DNA of 64,000 nt from Chrysomallon squamiferum (GCA_012295275.1 CM022678.1:10700148-10764147), one strand, 5' to 3'; shown: positions 48,601-62,092, counted from the first letter of the stretch. The notes: generated by a model from the letters alone, not told the origin. Translations and numbers: made by a program.

Positions 48601-50119
48601 TTTGTAAATTTTTTTTTTTTTATTTTTTGGTTTCCAAATGATAAATGATAAATTTTATAATTTTGTTTAAATTTTTTTTTTTTTAACAATTATTTATTAG
48701 GGTTATCAATGATAAATGTAATTTATCTATTTACAGGATAAACAAGCCTTCTGCTGACCAGAAAAAGGCCAAGGATGACCACTTGACCATGTGTGTAGTG
48801 CAGCGTTCAGTGAAGAACATAACTTCTCCAGTCCTGACAGTTAAGAGAAATTTGTACAGACTCAGACACTGAGATGTGCTCAACATGTTTGTAAACAGAT
48901 GCTGGGTATAATGGACAAGTAATTCAGTTTACTACCAGATTTTATAAACTGCTTAATGTCACCTGAGAATGTTTTAATATTAATATTGTTTTAATGTTAT
49001 TAATTAGGTATGTTTAAGTGAACAATGAGTTAACAGTGAAAAGACAGTGAGTTATATCTATTATTAATTACTTCTATAATTTTTGTTTGTTGATTTAATT
49101 TTTAAAATGATAAAAAAAAGTCATTATCATTTTTCAACTATGCTGTTTTTAATGCATTTTATATTAATATTAAATTGACATAAACAAAAAACTGATTAAA
49201 AAAAATGAAGAAAAAAGAAACAAGTCAAAAAAAGTGTTTCAAAAAATAAATTACTTTTGTTTCAGAGTGAGAATGTAGAAGCCAGGGTTTGACATGGGAA
49301 CAGATTTCTCATAAAGCTGAAGGCAATTTATGTCATTATGGATACCACTTGAAAAAAGTATGAGAAAGGTTAGCATTTTTTTCTTTGAACTGTAGTGTAC
49401 CTATCAAAGCAAAAAGTGCAAGGGCTGCCTGTCTTGTCTCAGATGAAAAAGTCCTTGGTTTCACAAATACTGAATAAGCTTTTTACTTTATTATTATTAT
49501 TATTATTATCATTATTTAGATCTAAATGAGTATACATCAACTGATGCCAGTGTTACTAAGTATATTGATACTTGTACTAACAGAATCAGTGGATTCACTT
49601 GTTCCTGTCCGGCTGGGAAGAAACTTGAAAATCACCAGACAACATGTGTTAGTAAGAATTTCTCATTACAAAATAAATTAATATAAAAATACGTTTTAAA
49701 ATATTTTAAGAACATAATTATATTTTCAAATTTGAAACAACTTATTCTGTAAAATTAGAAATTTCTGATCATATTTAGATTATACTTTTAATATAAGTTT
49801 ATAAATTTTGTTTTACATAAAAATACTAACACTAAAGTTTGATTTTAAATTGTTTTATTTATTTTAATTTAAATTTTATTTTTTCCTCTCAGAGCATTGT
49901 CAGTGTAAAGCTGGCTGAGTGGTGTGTGATGTGAAAACAACAGAGATGAATGTAGTGTTTCAACAGTTTCATGTCGAGCAAACAGCAACTGTAAAAACCT
50001 GCCAGTCTCCTATCATTTGAGTGTAAACAGGATATCACAACTGGCCAAATGGATGTATAGGTGAGTAGGATACTTAATAAATAGTTGATTTACTGAATAT
50101 TAAAAATTTCGTAACAGGT

Positions 50120-50310
50120 TGAAATTATAATATTTTATATAATAAACAGTTATATGCAATGAATTATTCCTTATTATTTAATAAATAGTTATACATTACA
50201 AATGATTTCTTATTATTTATGAAATATTTATATGCTGTAAATGATTCCTTTCTACTTAATAAATATTTATATGCTCAAAATGATTGCTTATTACTTTAAA
50301 AAAAAAAAAC
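50120..50310 (+). repeat. ~49-bp tandem repeat, copy B (short)
   Basis: Three to four diverged units of the array described at 10,780-11,110. Confidence 0.75.
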
Positions 50311-52216
50311 ATTACTAGTTAAATGATACAAAAAATTGATGAATTTTCTATATATCATTTTGTGATTTTAATTACCAAAGAAATCAGAATGGATGTTTTA
50401 GATTGAAAAATGACATAGGAATGAGTTAATTAATACCTCAGTGACAACATTAACTTTATCTGCATTAAAATTTAATAAATAAATAAATAAATAAAATAAT
50501 AAAAATATCATTTTATACTTGTTAATAATGTTTTATTCAAAAATGTTTATTTAACACATAAAATCAACTTTCAGTAACTAAGAAACAACAAAAAAGAAGC
50601 CAAAACAAAACCTGTTTAGTACCAGCTAATTTTATTTTTTTCAGTTTGAGTCACATTAATTTTTAGCAACATGAAAAGAAACCCCCCAAAAGTCAACACT
50701 TTTTATTTAAATGTAACAAAATTTTATAAAATTATAAAATATTTTATTTTCATTTGTGTCAGAAAGTGATAAAATTGTAAATTATTTTCTTGTGACAAAA
50801 TATAATAAAGTTATAAAAATATTTTATGTTCAGTTGTGACAGTGCTGCAGTGAACAGTTCGTGTGAACAGGGCTGCAGGGTGCATGACACAGTGGAGCAG
50901 TGTTTGTGTAGAAATGTTTACCTTGAATTCAGACAACAAAACATGTTCAGGTGAGTCAGTTCTATCTGGTTCTCAGGTTAAATTGTTCACTTCAAGCATT
51001 CTTAGTTTATTCATATTTTAAGTGTTATCTCTTTGAATCTGACTGGCCAGCATTTCTACCATTATCTGTTTTTTTTATTATTAATAATGTCATGCTCATT
51101 ATGTAATCAGCAATCAGTTTTTACAGCTTAGGTATGCATTAGTAGCTTTTGTGCTATTCAAATAGTTAAGTTAAAGTTCTCATTTCTGGAATTAAGAAAA
51201 ATTTCAAAGCAGTTAATACTATTTCAGAAACTTGTCAAAATTTTATGAATAAATTTTATTTTTATTAATAATAATTATATCCCTGTAATTCAAACTTGAC
51301 TAATTTTATTAACTGCTTGAAACTTCTCAGAATCTCTGAATTTTAAATTTCGGTTAATCCATATATTTATTATAAATAATGTCTTTGTAAATGATGTTTG
51401 ATGTCAAACCGTAGGAGTAAGTTTAATTGTTGTTAATGATTGAGATGTGATTTATTTGTTTCTCTCTTTCAGATATAAATGAATATAAATCAGAACTATA
51501 ACTACTGTGATGGAGGCTACACATGTACATGAATGGGTGTTTATAAATGGGAACTGATCAAATTACTTGTAGAGGTAGATGTATATTAATATATCACATA
51601 CACACATCAACACATACACATGAAAACGTGCATACACAAACCTCCATACACACACACACATATATATATATATATAGTGAATTGAATGATATCAAAGCAA
51701 CTACAGTGAAATCAATGAAATGTAATGATAAGATATACACTGAAATGAAATACAATGAATGAAATTAAATGAAGTGAATGAAATGTAGTGTGGTGCAATG
51801 AAATTGATTGAAATACAATATATGAAATGAAATAATAATACAATACACTAAAATAAATCAAATACTATGAAATACAATAAATGAATAGAACTGAATTGAA
51901 CTGAAATAAATGATTCACAATGAAATAAAGTGAAATGAAATACAATACAATGCTAAATTAAAATGATTTTGTTCATGGAATAAATGGCTTTTTTACAGTA
52001 AGTAAAGAATCATGAAAATAATTAAGTGACAACCCATCCCATTTGAATCATATCAAACTTCATTGTACATGTAAATTGTATAATATTGTTTATACAACTC
52101 TGAATATTACTTTAATTTTAATATTTTTTTTTTTTCAGGTTCTATTATCGTAAGCTTGTTTTGAGAATGAAAGAAAATATGAGAAGTGACATTGATTCTA
52201 AGTGACTTGTGTTTAT

Positions 52217-52292
52217 CTCCAAGTTCTTCACATTTTCTCACTGTACTGAACAAACTAAACAGAAGAAACATCAGAAGATAAAATATCTTCAC
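52217..52292 (-). other. Signal-peptide-like segment, copy B
   Basis: MKIFYLLMFLLFSLFS then TVRKCEELG on the - strand. The GT donor of copy A is AT here, so splicing at this site would fail. Confidence 0.25.
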
Positions 52293-53844
52293 AACAAATA
52301 CGATGAACTGAACTTGTTATGTGGACTGCACTTACTGAAGAATTTATAAATCTGTGAAACTGTGATTTCAGATTCAGAGTGTCATTCATGCAAGATACAG
52401 TCAGACATAGACCAGTGGACAGAATGTTTGGACCAGACAGTCAAGTGTGAAAAAGAAATTATTTTAAAATGTCTGATGCAGAAATCCTTGATTTACTGCT
52501 TTAAAAAACTACAAATTATATAGCTCAAGGGAGATAACTTTATTATTATTATTTTTTTTTTAATAAAATAGTGGTAAAGATTTATCAAAATGTTTGTTAA
52601 TAAAACGTAAAATGGAATAAGATCTGTTGTATAGAAGATATTTTCTTAATGATTAATTTGCAGATTACATTGTATGTCAAGTTGTTTTAGTAATTTTTAA
52701 TTTTTTTTCTAACCAAATGTCTTACTATTCTTTTTTCTTTTTTTTTTTTATTAATATACTTTTATTGGAAATCTTGTTTTATAGCATTCTCAGCACCTTA
52801 AACCTTTTTAAACATTTTAAATAATTTTTAATTTGAAAGTTCAGATACATTTTATACCATATTTCACTAAATTTTTTATTAAGGATTTTGTTGAGGCTTT
52901 TCTAAAATTATCTTTTTTATATGCAAAAGTAGCTTAGATGTTGATCTTTTCTTTTTTGTGTTCAAATAAATATTTCAAATTATTTTGTTTTCTGTTTTTC
53001 ATTACATATTTGTAGCTAGAATTTTCATCAGACTTGAGAAACAGTTTCCTAAGAGTGAATGTTTGTATTTATATAGTTTTGAAATAAGAGTAGAAGTAAT
53101 AGATACAATTGTGGAAGTAGTGATACAGATAATGTTGCAGCAGTTAGTAATAGAATTAGTAGTAGTAGTAACAGAAATAGAAATAATAGTAGCAATAGTA
53201 ATACTAGTAGAAGGTAATAAAAAGTGCAATAGCATAAGTAATTGAGGGAGTACTGTAATAATGGAAATATTTTTTAAAAATGTTGCTATGTACATATTCA
53301 GAAAACACCATAAACACTTTGCTTGGAGATATATAATTTTTAATTTTACTTTCATTTCAAATGACTGAAAAATTCGGCTGTTAAATGGTTTATTCTATCT
53401 TTCTATCTGTCTTCTATCTGTCTGTCTGTCTCTATCTGTCTGTGTATATGTGGAACCAGTCATTACACATATTATATAAAATAACTAAAGCTTATTGCTG
53501 ACCTTGTTATACAGGCTTTTCTTTTTATTTATGAGAGGTAATTATATTCAAACATTTATAATAGGTAATTATAAATGTTTATTTAAACCCTGTTTTCTCC
53601 TTCCAAACAAATATTTAAATTATTCTGTTTTGTTATTTATATTTTTAATTTAAGCTAGAGTCATAGACAACTTCATAGGGTAAAGTGGAGGGGAACAGTG
53701 ATTAACAAATTCAGTGTTTAGCTGTTATTACAGACATTTCACTAGATGTCAGTCTGATCCCAGGATCAAATCAGGAGAGCAAATTTTTTTTACAAAATGA
53801 GATTGAATGATAATTCATGAGAGAAGCAGATAGACAGACAGAGG

Positions 53845-53853
53845 GAGACAGAT

Positions 53854-53892
<39 letters not shown>

Positions 53893-53919
53893 TAGAGAGA
53901 GAGAGAGAAGCAGATAGAC

Positions 53920-53998
<79 letters not shown>
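53845..53998. repeat. (GA)n array with GACA interruptions
   Basis: About 150 bp; GA runs separated by two AGATAGACAGACAGA segments. Absent from the equivalent place in copy A. Confidence 0.95.
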
Positions 53999-53999
<1 letters not shown>

Positions 54000-54000
<1 letters not shown>

Positions 54001-54170
54001 CAATAATAATAACAGTTTAATTCAACAATAATAAAAAGTCTGGGTGAGGATTGGCTGAGGGTAGGTTTACAGTTAGATTTAAGACTGATTAATATTTATT
54101 GATAGATAAAAGAAGTCTGTTTTAGGAATTTTGTTTTCTACAAATAAAGCTATTATAATTCTTACTAGAT
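54000..54170 (+). repeat. Block shared with 57,547-57,740 and, more distantly, 14,820-14,960
   Basis: After a GA array, TTCAATAATAA leads into CTGGGTGAGGATTGGCTGAG, then GTAGGTTTACAGTTAGATTT and AGAAGTCTGTTTTAGGAATTT. The same order with small changes follows the GA array at 57,445-57,548. Confidence 0.85.
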
Positions 54171-54241
54171 TCAAAATAATTTTTAATTTCAGTACATAGT
54201 TTACTGTATTTTATCATTATTTCTGTATTGTTTCAGTTATG

Positions 54242-54243
<2 letters not shown>

Positions 54244-54303
<60 letters not shown>
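54244..54303. repeat. (TAC)n microsatellite
   Basis: About 20 perfect TAC/CTA triplets. Confidence 0.97.
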
Positions 54304-54599
54304 GTACTATTTAATATATATTGACAAAAGGAACATTTCAGTGTTAATTCAATAAATGTATTTGTAAATATCTTACACTTCATATTATTTTTGCAAATTA
54401 GGTTAGGATTTTATATTTATTTTATTTTGTTTTATTATTTGTTTTAATATATTTATTGATTGAAAAGTAGCAAATTATTTATGTATATGTTTGTATAGAA
54501 CAGGTTTAGAACCTGGTAATACATACGAAAGTTACAGCTGACTGGTTTGTTTTGATAGAAAAGAAAAAGAGAAGACATTGAATGTTAAACTCTGCTTAA

Positions 54600-55075
54600 A
54601 ACATGATCATGTTATTTCCAACATATTTTAATTGTTATCTTCTTCTTCTTCTTCTTCTTCTTCTTATCATTATCACCAAACACATGCTACTACTAATATT
54701 AATAATAGATTTGTTAATTATGTTGTTGTTTTTTATTATTATTATTTGTTTTTATTTACTTTTGTACTTCATTCCTTTTTGTCTGTAACTAAATTAATTT
54801 GTAATATATTTTTGACTGCGTATATTCAAAACGTGACAAAGTCAAGTGTGTTTCGCCTCGGTAAACAAATAGAATGTTAAACTGAACAAGTTGGGTATGA
54901 AGATTGTCGTGTCAGTGTGTATACACAGCTAAATGCCAACTTGTTTTTATGTCTAATAGTTGTTACATATTTTTTTTTTCTTTTAAGCAGATCCAGTATC
55001 ATCCAGTTCGTCATTCTATTTCAGACATGATTTATTTTTCCAGTGTGTGTGTGTCTGTGTGTCTTAAAACATCAT
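54600..55075 (+). repeat. Local duplication, unit 1 (partner 56,400-56,870)
   Basis: Shared landmarks in order: a TATTCAAAACGTGAC-type segment, GTGTTTCGCCTCGGTAAACA, AGAATGT, CGTGTCAGTGTGT, AGATCCAGTATCATCCA and TTCGTC with ATTTCAGA. The partner has the same landmarks 1.8 kb further on, with indels. No coding frame is conserved between the two. Confidence 0.87.
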
Positions 55076-55162
55076 CAATTATTTTTTTTTTTTTTATTAT
55101 GTTATTAGTGCTGGTTAATGATATCAGAAACCGGATTCGAGTAATAAAAATAAATAAATAAT

Positions 55163-55248
<86 letters not shown>
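55163..55248. repeat. (CT)n microsatellite
   Basis: About 86 bp of perfect CT. Confidence 0.98.
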
Positions 55249-55251
<3 letters not shown>

Positions 55252-55594
55252 GCGGATGGTAGCGGATATTTAATGTCTTTGTTATAAAATTAAAAACGGA
55301 TATCTTTGAAACTGTTTTTCAGTAGATACATTTCTCTTCTGTATACTAGGCATAGATAATCCTAATAAAGTAATAATGTTTATATGTATATAATCTTTTT
55401 ATTATTATTATTAAGATAGTTTAAGTCTGTATATAGCAACTATAAACTAGAAAAAAGTCGTGTGTGTGAGATTTTGTGTGTGTGTGTTAGTAATTATAAT
55501 AAGTAAATAAACTTCGGGTTTTATATATTACAAACATATAAACTTTTAATATTTAAGAATTGAGATAAAATAGCTAATGCGGTATTTGCTTAAC

Positions 55595-55800
55595 AGGCAA
55601 AGTTTTAGAATTTTAGAATTAAGATAATTAGCTATGGCGGGTTTTGTGTAACAAACAAACTAAAGTTTTAAAATGTGTCAGTCTAGGCTGGCTTCTCTTG
55701 CTCTTTGAATTCGATGTTTTCATTGACATCTACAGTAATCTAATAATTTGTAATCTTTGTAAAGTTCGGTGGGCCCTTTTATGAAATGGAGGTAACTGGA
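55595..55800 (+). repeat. Dispersed repeat, copy 2 (partner 20,600-20,818)
   Basis: AGAATTAAGATAATTAGCTA to GTGGGCCCTTTTATGAAATG. It continues right of where its partner is cut by the N gap, so it suggests part of what the gap may contain. Confidence 0.85.
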
Positions 55801-56280
55801 TCGAGAAATTCTGATCTTGTTTTGATAAGCATTTGACAGCGGGTTAGGCTTAGATTTGTCCTGACATGTTGAGAAATTTTGCAGTGTAATCTGTGTCATT
55901 AAAGGCGTATATGTTTCACACATATGTATATGTTTCAGTATTACATTAAACAAGATTTATTTCTGATGACGTAGCATTTTATCTGTCAGGCGGTGGTTCT
56001 GAGTCATGTGATCAGCTGATTGTTGTCGTTCAGCCAGGACAGAAAAAAAAGTTGTTACAAGTATCAGTTCCGTACCTGAGTTAAATCATAGATGTGGGCT
56101 TACTGTTGAGTATTGTATGTCATTTCACCACTAATTATAATTTTTTTCTAAAGTAATAACATTCAGGATATATGAATCATAATAATCACAAACATAAAGG
56201 ATTGACCCGAACTGAATAAACATCAACTGCTAACATATTTTTCTATTTTATCTTGCGAAAAAAACCTACATGGAAAATAA
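55800..56280. other. Interval without recognised content
   Basis: Mixed AT-rich DNA with one less AT-rich patch (55,985-56,045, AGTCATGTGATCAGCTGATT). Nothing identifiable. Confidence 0.5.
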
Positions 56281-56335
56281 TAATAAATAAAATAAATAAA
56301 TAAATAAATAAATAGATAAATAAATAAATAAATGA
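56280..56335. repeat. (AAAT)n microsatellite
   Basis: AAAT units with a single GATA interruption. Confidence 0.9.
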
Positions 56336-56399
56336 TAAAAAGATTGTACTGAAGCAACAACTACTAATATTAATACTAATACTTATACTAACACTAACT

Positions 56400-56870
56400 C
56401 TACTCTATTACTAGCTCTACTACCTAATACTAATAATTTTACTATCATTATCACCAAAAGTATACTACTGCGGATAACAATAAATCTGTTAATTGCTTTT
56501 GTTATTTTACTTTATTTACTTTATTATTTATTTATTTATTTATAATTAATGCTTTTGGTGTGCACCTGAATTAATTTTGTCATTCAAAACGTGACTAAAC
56601 AGAGTCAAGTATGTTTCGCCTCGGTAAACAAACAGAATGTAAACTTCTGTTAAACTGAACTTGCAGGGTATGAACACCGGCGTGTCAGTGTGTCTACGTG
56701 ACTAAATGCATATTTCTTTTTATGTCTAAACTTGTATTTCGTTTTTTTTTTTTTCTTAATTAGATCCAGTATCATCCACTTCGTCGTTCAATTTCAGATT
56801 TGGATGTTTCCACTGATTGTGTGTATGTGTGCGTGTGTAAACCAGTTTCTTTCTTTCTTTCTTTTCTTAC
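56400..56870 (+). repeat. Local duplication, unit 2
   Basis: Partner of 54,600-55,075; see that entry for shared landmarks. This copy has an additional AAACTTCTGTTAAACTGAAC context and a longer T-run before AGATCCAGTATC. Confidence 0.87.
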
Positions 56871-57429
56871 ATGGAAATCGTCTCTTTATATATATGTTTT
56901 TTATTATTTATAGGTTAGCATTTATACAGACTGAGCGAGATAAGCATAAGTTCATAAATTACATTTGGGAATATTAGTATTTGTACATACTGTCAACTAT
57001 TAGAAGGGAAACAAATTTGTTTAAATTCATATTTTAATATGTTAGATATGGAAATTAGTTTAATACTGACATAAATTATGTTGAAACATGACCAACTGTA
57101 TGTTTGTCTTGTATTTGTTTAATTGGAATTAATTTCTTTATTTAACAAGTCGATTTATCTTCATTATTTTTCTATCCAGAGTATATTCTCCTACTCCTAA
57201 AGAAATCTGTCATTATAAAACACTTGTAACTAGTTTTATCCTTCACACCAGCAACAAACAACATATATATAATATAAAAAAGAGAATGCTAGCTGCACAT
57301 TATCACCACATTTCATATAATAATTAATATCGGGAAATCAATTCAATTATAATTGCAGAAAATACTAATTTTACTTAGTGATATTTGTTTCACTCACACA
57401 GAGACACACACACGTATATGCAGGTGTAT

Positions 57430-57740
<311 letters not shown>

Positions 57741-57977
57741 TATTTTATCTTTTATTAAATTTACAAGTTACAATTAAACTTGTAGTTTGCGTATATTTGT
57801 GATATTATCTTAGTATTATTTGTATTAATTGTAATCATATCTGTCCTGTGTGCACCTAAATGAACCTGACATTGTAAAACACTTTTATTCATGTATGGAA
57901 ACAAACAGTATATGTTCATCTTTGTCACCTAATGAAATATACTATAATTCACTGAATTAATTTGTTTAAAAACCATA

Positions 57978-57980
<3 letters not shown>

Positions 57981-58027
<47 letters not shown>
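57981..58027. repeat. (TG)n microsatellite
   Basis: About 46 bp of TG. Confidence 0.97.
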
Positions 58028-58028
<1 letters not shown>

Positions 58029-58362
58029 TAACAATAATAAACAAAGGTATCTGATATATAGAGGAAAAGTTTTACTAAAAGCATATTGCTATTAATTATT
58101 TATTATCTTATAAAAAAAAGGATCAATAATCGCCTGTATATTTATACACGATCTGTTTTGGTTGTAGAAGTTGTATTATCTTTCTCTTTTGTCCAACAAA
58201 CCTGTAAAGCGGGCTTCACCTTATCATATGATAAAAACATTGTGACGGTTTTATTCAGAGACGCTATTCTCGTTTTATCTGAACGAAAGTCTAAGATTTC
58301 ATTATGTCATTTTGACCTTTACTTTCCTGTCCCACTCTCACAGGGTTATGTTATATTTATGA

Positions 58363-58366
<4 letters not shown>

Positions 58367-58428
<62 letters not shown>
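58367..58428. repeat. (AT)n microsatellite
   Basis: About 30 AT units. Confidence 0.97.
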
Positions 58429-58429
<1 letters not shown>

Positions 58430-58430
<1 letters not shown>

Positions 58431-59180
58431 ATTTAATAATTGTAATCAAAGGTAACGTCATTGTAACAAATATATAAGATAACTGAAACGTGTTAAAATA
58501 CTTAGAAAACAATTATGTTACATATATTTTTCAAGCTATTAACAGTGCTGACATAATATTCAAACTCTTATTTGGTCAAACTATTGATAAATGTTACCAT
58601 CCCGAAATGCGGTAGAATTGCTCTCTCTCTTGGTTTAGTCAAATAATAAAATATGTAATATTATAATAACATAAATTTAATCGTTAATATGATTTATTTA
58701 TTTATTTATTTATTTATTCATTTTAAACAGAATGAAATAAAGCTATATAATATACAGAAGGAATATGTAGTATTATTTTATGACTATGATGTATACGTGG
58801 CTAAAATCATATATTCACCTTGTATGCTGTTTTTCATTATTATGGTTTATTTATATCTCTTCCGAAAAACCTGATACCGACAGTTCACTATTCAAGTTTA
58901 AATATGATACAATTTGGCGGTTAAATGTATTATCTTTCTCTGTCCAACTACAAGCCAGATGCTATCTCTATTATTACTATATGTGTCGCAGGCTGTGACC
59001 AGCACTTTATAAATTAATTGAGTGCACAAATTATGTTAAAGTAGTTATTACTTTTCCTGCAGTTTATTTTATCAGAAGAATTAAATATTTCACGATTATT
59101 TTTTAACAAAAGAAACAAAAGTTTTATAGAAAACTTCAAAGCTCCTACCCCTTCTTCACATGAATTGGTATCTTCCGCTC
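58430..59180. other. AT-rich interval upstream of the RING/NHL gene
   Basis: A (TTTA)n run at 58,690-58,718 is the only repeat. GTATTATCTTTCTCT with GTCCAAC occurs at about 58,930 and also at about 58,170, suggesting a small local duplication. No exon. Confidence 0.5.
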
Positions 59181-59294
59181 TGTAAGTGTCATCTGTAAAA
59201 ACCGGGCTTCACTACTGCAAGAGTAAGTTGACATCGCAGACGAGCAATCGGAGACATTTTTTCAGCTCTGAAAATTTTCATTTCTCAAGACTAA
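59180..59294 (+). other. Candidate non-coding first exon of the RING/NHL gene
   Basis: The coding start at 60,002 lies two bases after a TTCACAG acceptor, so a spliced leader exon is expected upstream. A strong donor (AAGACTAA followed by GTAAGT) ends at 59,294, and the ~110 bp before it are less AT-rich than the surroundings. The intron would be about 706 bp. Its 5' limit and promoter are not determined. This is inference from splice signals only. Confidence 0.4.
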
Positions 59295-59303
59295 GTAAGT
59301 CAA

Positions 59304-59306
<3 letters not shown>

Positions 59307-59364
<58 letters not shown>
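59307..59364. repeat. (TTA)n microsatellite in the presumed leader intron
   Basis: About 19 TTA units directly after the candidate donor; a second TTA array (59,937-59,993) ends directly before the acceptor at 60,000. Confidence 0.96.
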
Positions 59365-59365
<1 letters not shown>

Positions 59366-59936
59366 GTGTTCTAAGATATTTTAAAATATCATTTTCAAAG
59401 TCAATTCCACGATTACTTTATCGTGCGAGCTATGTGATTTTCAAGAAAAGTAGCTCGTCACATTGCGAGAAACGATTTCTTTTAGTAGTGGTGTGGTATA
59501 TTTCCTTGCAGTATTCATGGATACTCACATATGTTGAGTTTTGGGGTTTTTTTGGTGATTTTTTTCTTTGCTTCATACAATTTATTACAGTAGACTTCGT
59601 TTATAATATTAGTTTTGTCGCCACGCAATTTACAACAGACTGTCGTCTTCCTTCTAAAATTAAGAGTAACGTCACAAGGTTAAATTTATCAAGTTCGTAA
59701 TGCACTTTTATTTTACAAATAAGACTAAATAAATAACTAAACAAACAGTTTATTTAGTGCATTTATAAAATGACAGTGTTATATTTCCAAGTTTATATAT
59801 TTATCATTTCATTTTAATTATTTGTATATATCATTTGTCGTATGAATTAACTGGGATTAATATGCAATTTTACCTCCAGTCAGTTGTTTTCAATTATTAT
59901 TATTATTATTATTACTTAGTTTCTCTTAGCCTTCCC

Positions 59937-59996
<60 letters not shown>

Positions 59997-60001
59997 CAGA
60001 T

Positions 60002-60518
60002 ATGTCAACAGCTTCAAACTCCGATGATAACTTATCTTGCTGTCTATGCATGGACATTTTCGACAAGCCACGAGTTCTTTCTTGTGGACATTCGTTTTGT
60101 TCGAAATGCCTGCAGGACTTTTTGTGTCACAATTACAACAACGACGATACAGAAATAAGCTGCCCGTTCTGCAGGCAGAATGTCCACATCCCAGACAGCA
60201 CGAAACCAGTGTACACATGGGCAGCTCAGTTTCCTATTAACAAGTCACTGGTCGACGCCATTAATGATCGGCTACAATCAAAGTTTTGTGAGTCACATGT
60301 GTTTAGATCTATTACAATAAAAATAATAAAAGAAGATACAGTGATTTTTAACTCACAATACTTGTGTCCTGTATTAACCATCGCAGCATAAAGAAATAAA
60401 GCTTATTTTTCTACCCAGAATTTATATTTGGTTGATAAAATAAATTCAATAACTCTTAACATTGTATGCATATCATTGTTAATAGTAGTAATTACTAATT
60501 ACTAATTCTATTATTATT

Positions 60519-60553
<35 letters not shown>

Positions 60554-60558
60554 TTATT

Positions 60559-60590
<32 letters not shown>

Positions 60591-62092
60591 TTTCAGCTTT
60601 AAAGGGAGGCCACATTTCAATTCTGAGTTCTGTTTCTGAAAGTCTCAAATCCTACAAAGAAATTCTTCAGACAGAGATGGATGATAAAATTGAGCAACTT
60701 CACCAAGCCGTCGACATCAACGTCGTGGACACCGCAGAAGAGGTCAGAAGGACTGGTAACACACTAATAACAGATTTCACAGCCGCAGTCCACAAAGAAC
60801 AAGACAGGTTAATAAGAGAAATAGAAAAATCTCAGAACTTTGTAAACTCAGAAATAGACAAATTGTTTAGTGAACATAAATGTCTGATTGATGAAAATAA
60901 AAAGTTTATAGAACTCAGTGAACATTTGTTAAAAGAAAAATCAGAGTCAGACATAAAAACACATCTTCCAAAATTCACCAAACTTCAAAACACAACTTCC
61001 GAGTTTCTGACAAAATCTCTTTCACAAATAGAAAAAGTAGAATTCAAAATAAATCTCATAAAATCTGATAAAAAGAAAGAAATTTCTGTGCACATTGGAG
61101 AAATAATCACAAACATCCAAACAGACACACAGATAAACAGAGTGACAGACACACTGAAACACACAGACACCATTAAAAGAAAAACACAACACACAGTCAC
61201 ACAGACACACAGACAGACAAAGAGACTCAAACACACAGATACCATTAACACAAAAACACAACACACAGACACACAGATAGACAAACAGACAGACACCCTC
61301 AAACACACAGACACCATTAACACAGAAACACAAGAAGATGAATTTGATCCTTTTGTGTCTTCCATCCTCGTGTCAGGTGAAGACAAGAGTAAAATTGTTG
61401 TTAGTGATAAAAACAATAAATGTGTAAAATGTTTTTGTTTAGAAAGAAAATCACTGATTTCCAAGCTCGTGACTTCCTCTCCACCATGCGGTCTTGCTCA
61501 GTCACGTGATCAGCAGGGTGATGTTGTTGTTGTCGTTGTTGTGCCACGTGAAAAGAAAATATTGTTTTTAAATTTGGAAAACTTCAAACTGATAAAAACA
61601 ATTACAACTGGTAAAAAGTATGAGTTTATCGCTGTGTTACCTGGCAACCGTTTCGCGGTCACTGGTGCGTGGTGGTTTAGTCAGTGCTTGGACATACTGA
61701 CAGACAGTGGTCAGCTCATTAATTCTATCTCAACTGATTTGATCCCCAGTCCGTACAGACTCACAGTTCATGATAAATGTCTGATTGTTGTGTCAAAGAG
61801 AGAAAACAGTTTATTTTGTGTGAAGTCATCAGGGGACGTCAAATGGAAGTCACGTGATTCAGACAACCTGAGAGACTTGACATGTGTTACATGTGACAGA
61901 GAGGGGAATATTTTTGTTTGTGATTTTAATAGAAATTGTGTTGTTCAGTTGTCACGAGATGGTAACATTACACGTGACATCCTCACTGACCAGGATGGAC
62001 TGTCCAGTCCTTGGTGTGTCTGTTGTGACGACAACAAACTGTACGTGACACAGTATAATAAAATAAAAATATTTACTTGGTGTAAAAAGTAA
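60002..62092 (+). CDS. RING-finger/coiled-coil/NHL-type beta-propeller protein, probable E3 ubiquitin ligase
   Basis: Two coding exons, 60,002-60,287 and 60,597-62,092 (donor TTTT/GTGAGT, acceptor TTATTTCAG), join in phase to give 593 residues. Residues 13-57 form a C3HC4 RING (C13, C16, C28, H30, C33, C36, C54, C57; core LSCGHSFCSKC and SCPFC), the E2-binding module of ubiquitin ligases. Residues about 100-265 are charged and helical, consistent with a coiled coil. Residues about 271-342 are Thr/His/Gln/Lys repeats (KHTDTIN, TQHTDTQ) encoded by a CACAGACA-type minisatellite. Residues about 343-593 show repeated strand-turn patterns (ENLFC-like, DREGNIFVCDFNRNCVVQLS, GLSSPWCVCCDDNKLYVTQY) of an NHL-like propeller. 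No B-box is seen between RING and coiled coil, so it is TRIM-NHL-like but incomplete. All frames are open, no disabling change. Likely cytosolic; substrate unknown. Family expansions of this kind are common in molluscs. Confidence 0.9.
60515..60594. repeat. (ATC)n(TTTA)n intronic microsatellite
   Basis: About 13 ATC units followed by TTTA units that run right into the acceptor of coding exon 2. Confidence 0.95.
61120..61335 (+). repeat. Coding minisatellite within exon 2 of the RING/NHL gene
   Basis: Three higher-order units each contain ACACAGACACCATTAA or ACACAGATACCATTAA plus AAACACAACACACAGWCACA, about 72 bp apart. Because the unit length is a multiple of three, the frame is kept through all of them. 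Confidence 0.9.

Larger units (their letters stand above)
48737..52540 (+). pseudogene. Decayed multi-EGF-domain gene, copy B
   Basis: The same exon set as in copy A: 48737; around 49,266; 49520-49651 (cbEGF, GFTCSCPAGKKLENHQTTC, but cysteine 1 replaced by tyrosine as well as cysteine 2); 49893-50060; 50834-50950 (SSCEQGCRVHDTVEQCLC, sharing copy A's frameshift); 51473-51574 (in-frame TGA after GGYTCT-type sequence, shorter than A); and 52372 onward (CHSCKIQSDIDQWTECLDQ). Shared defects show that the parent was already disabled before duplication, and extra ones show continued neutral decay. Confidence 0.72.
42222..54140 (+). repeat. Segmental duplication, copy B
   Basis: Direct copy of 1-14,900. 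Colinear, but with blocks missing relative to A: 2,870-4,705, 4,890-5,860, 6,210-6,915, 6,975-7,475 and 8,735-8,957. Two B-only insertions lie at 44,960-45,690 and about 48,020-48,600. The lost blocks remove two CH-domain exons, the 5'-most CAMSAP exon and most of the LINE. The gene content is otherwise the same. Confidence 0.93.

Noticed and set aside
60985-61464. 159-codon antisense ORF opposite the RING/NHL gene
   Set aside because: Shadow of the coding minisatellite; the sense frame has domains and splice sites, the antisense has only Val/Cys/Ser repeats.
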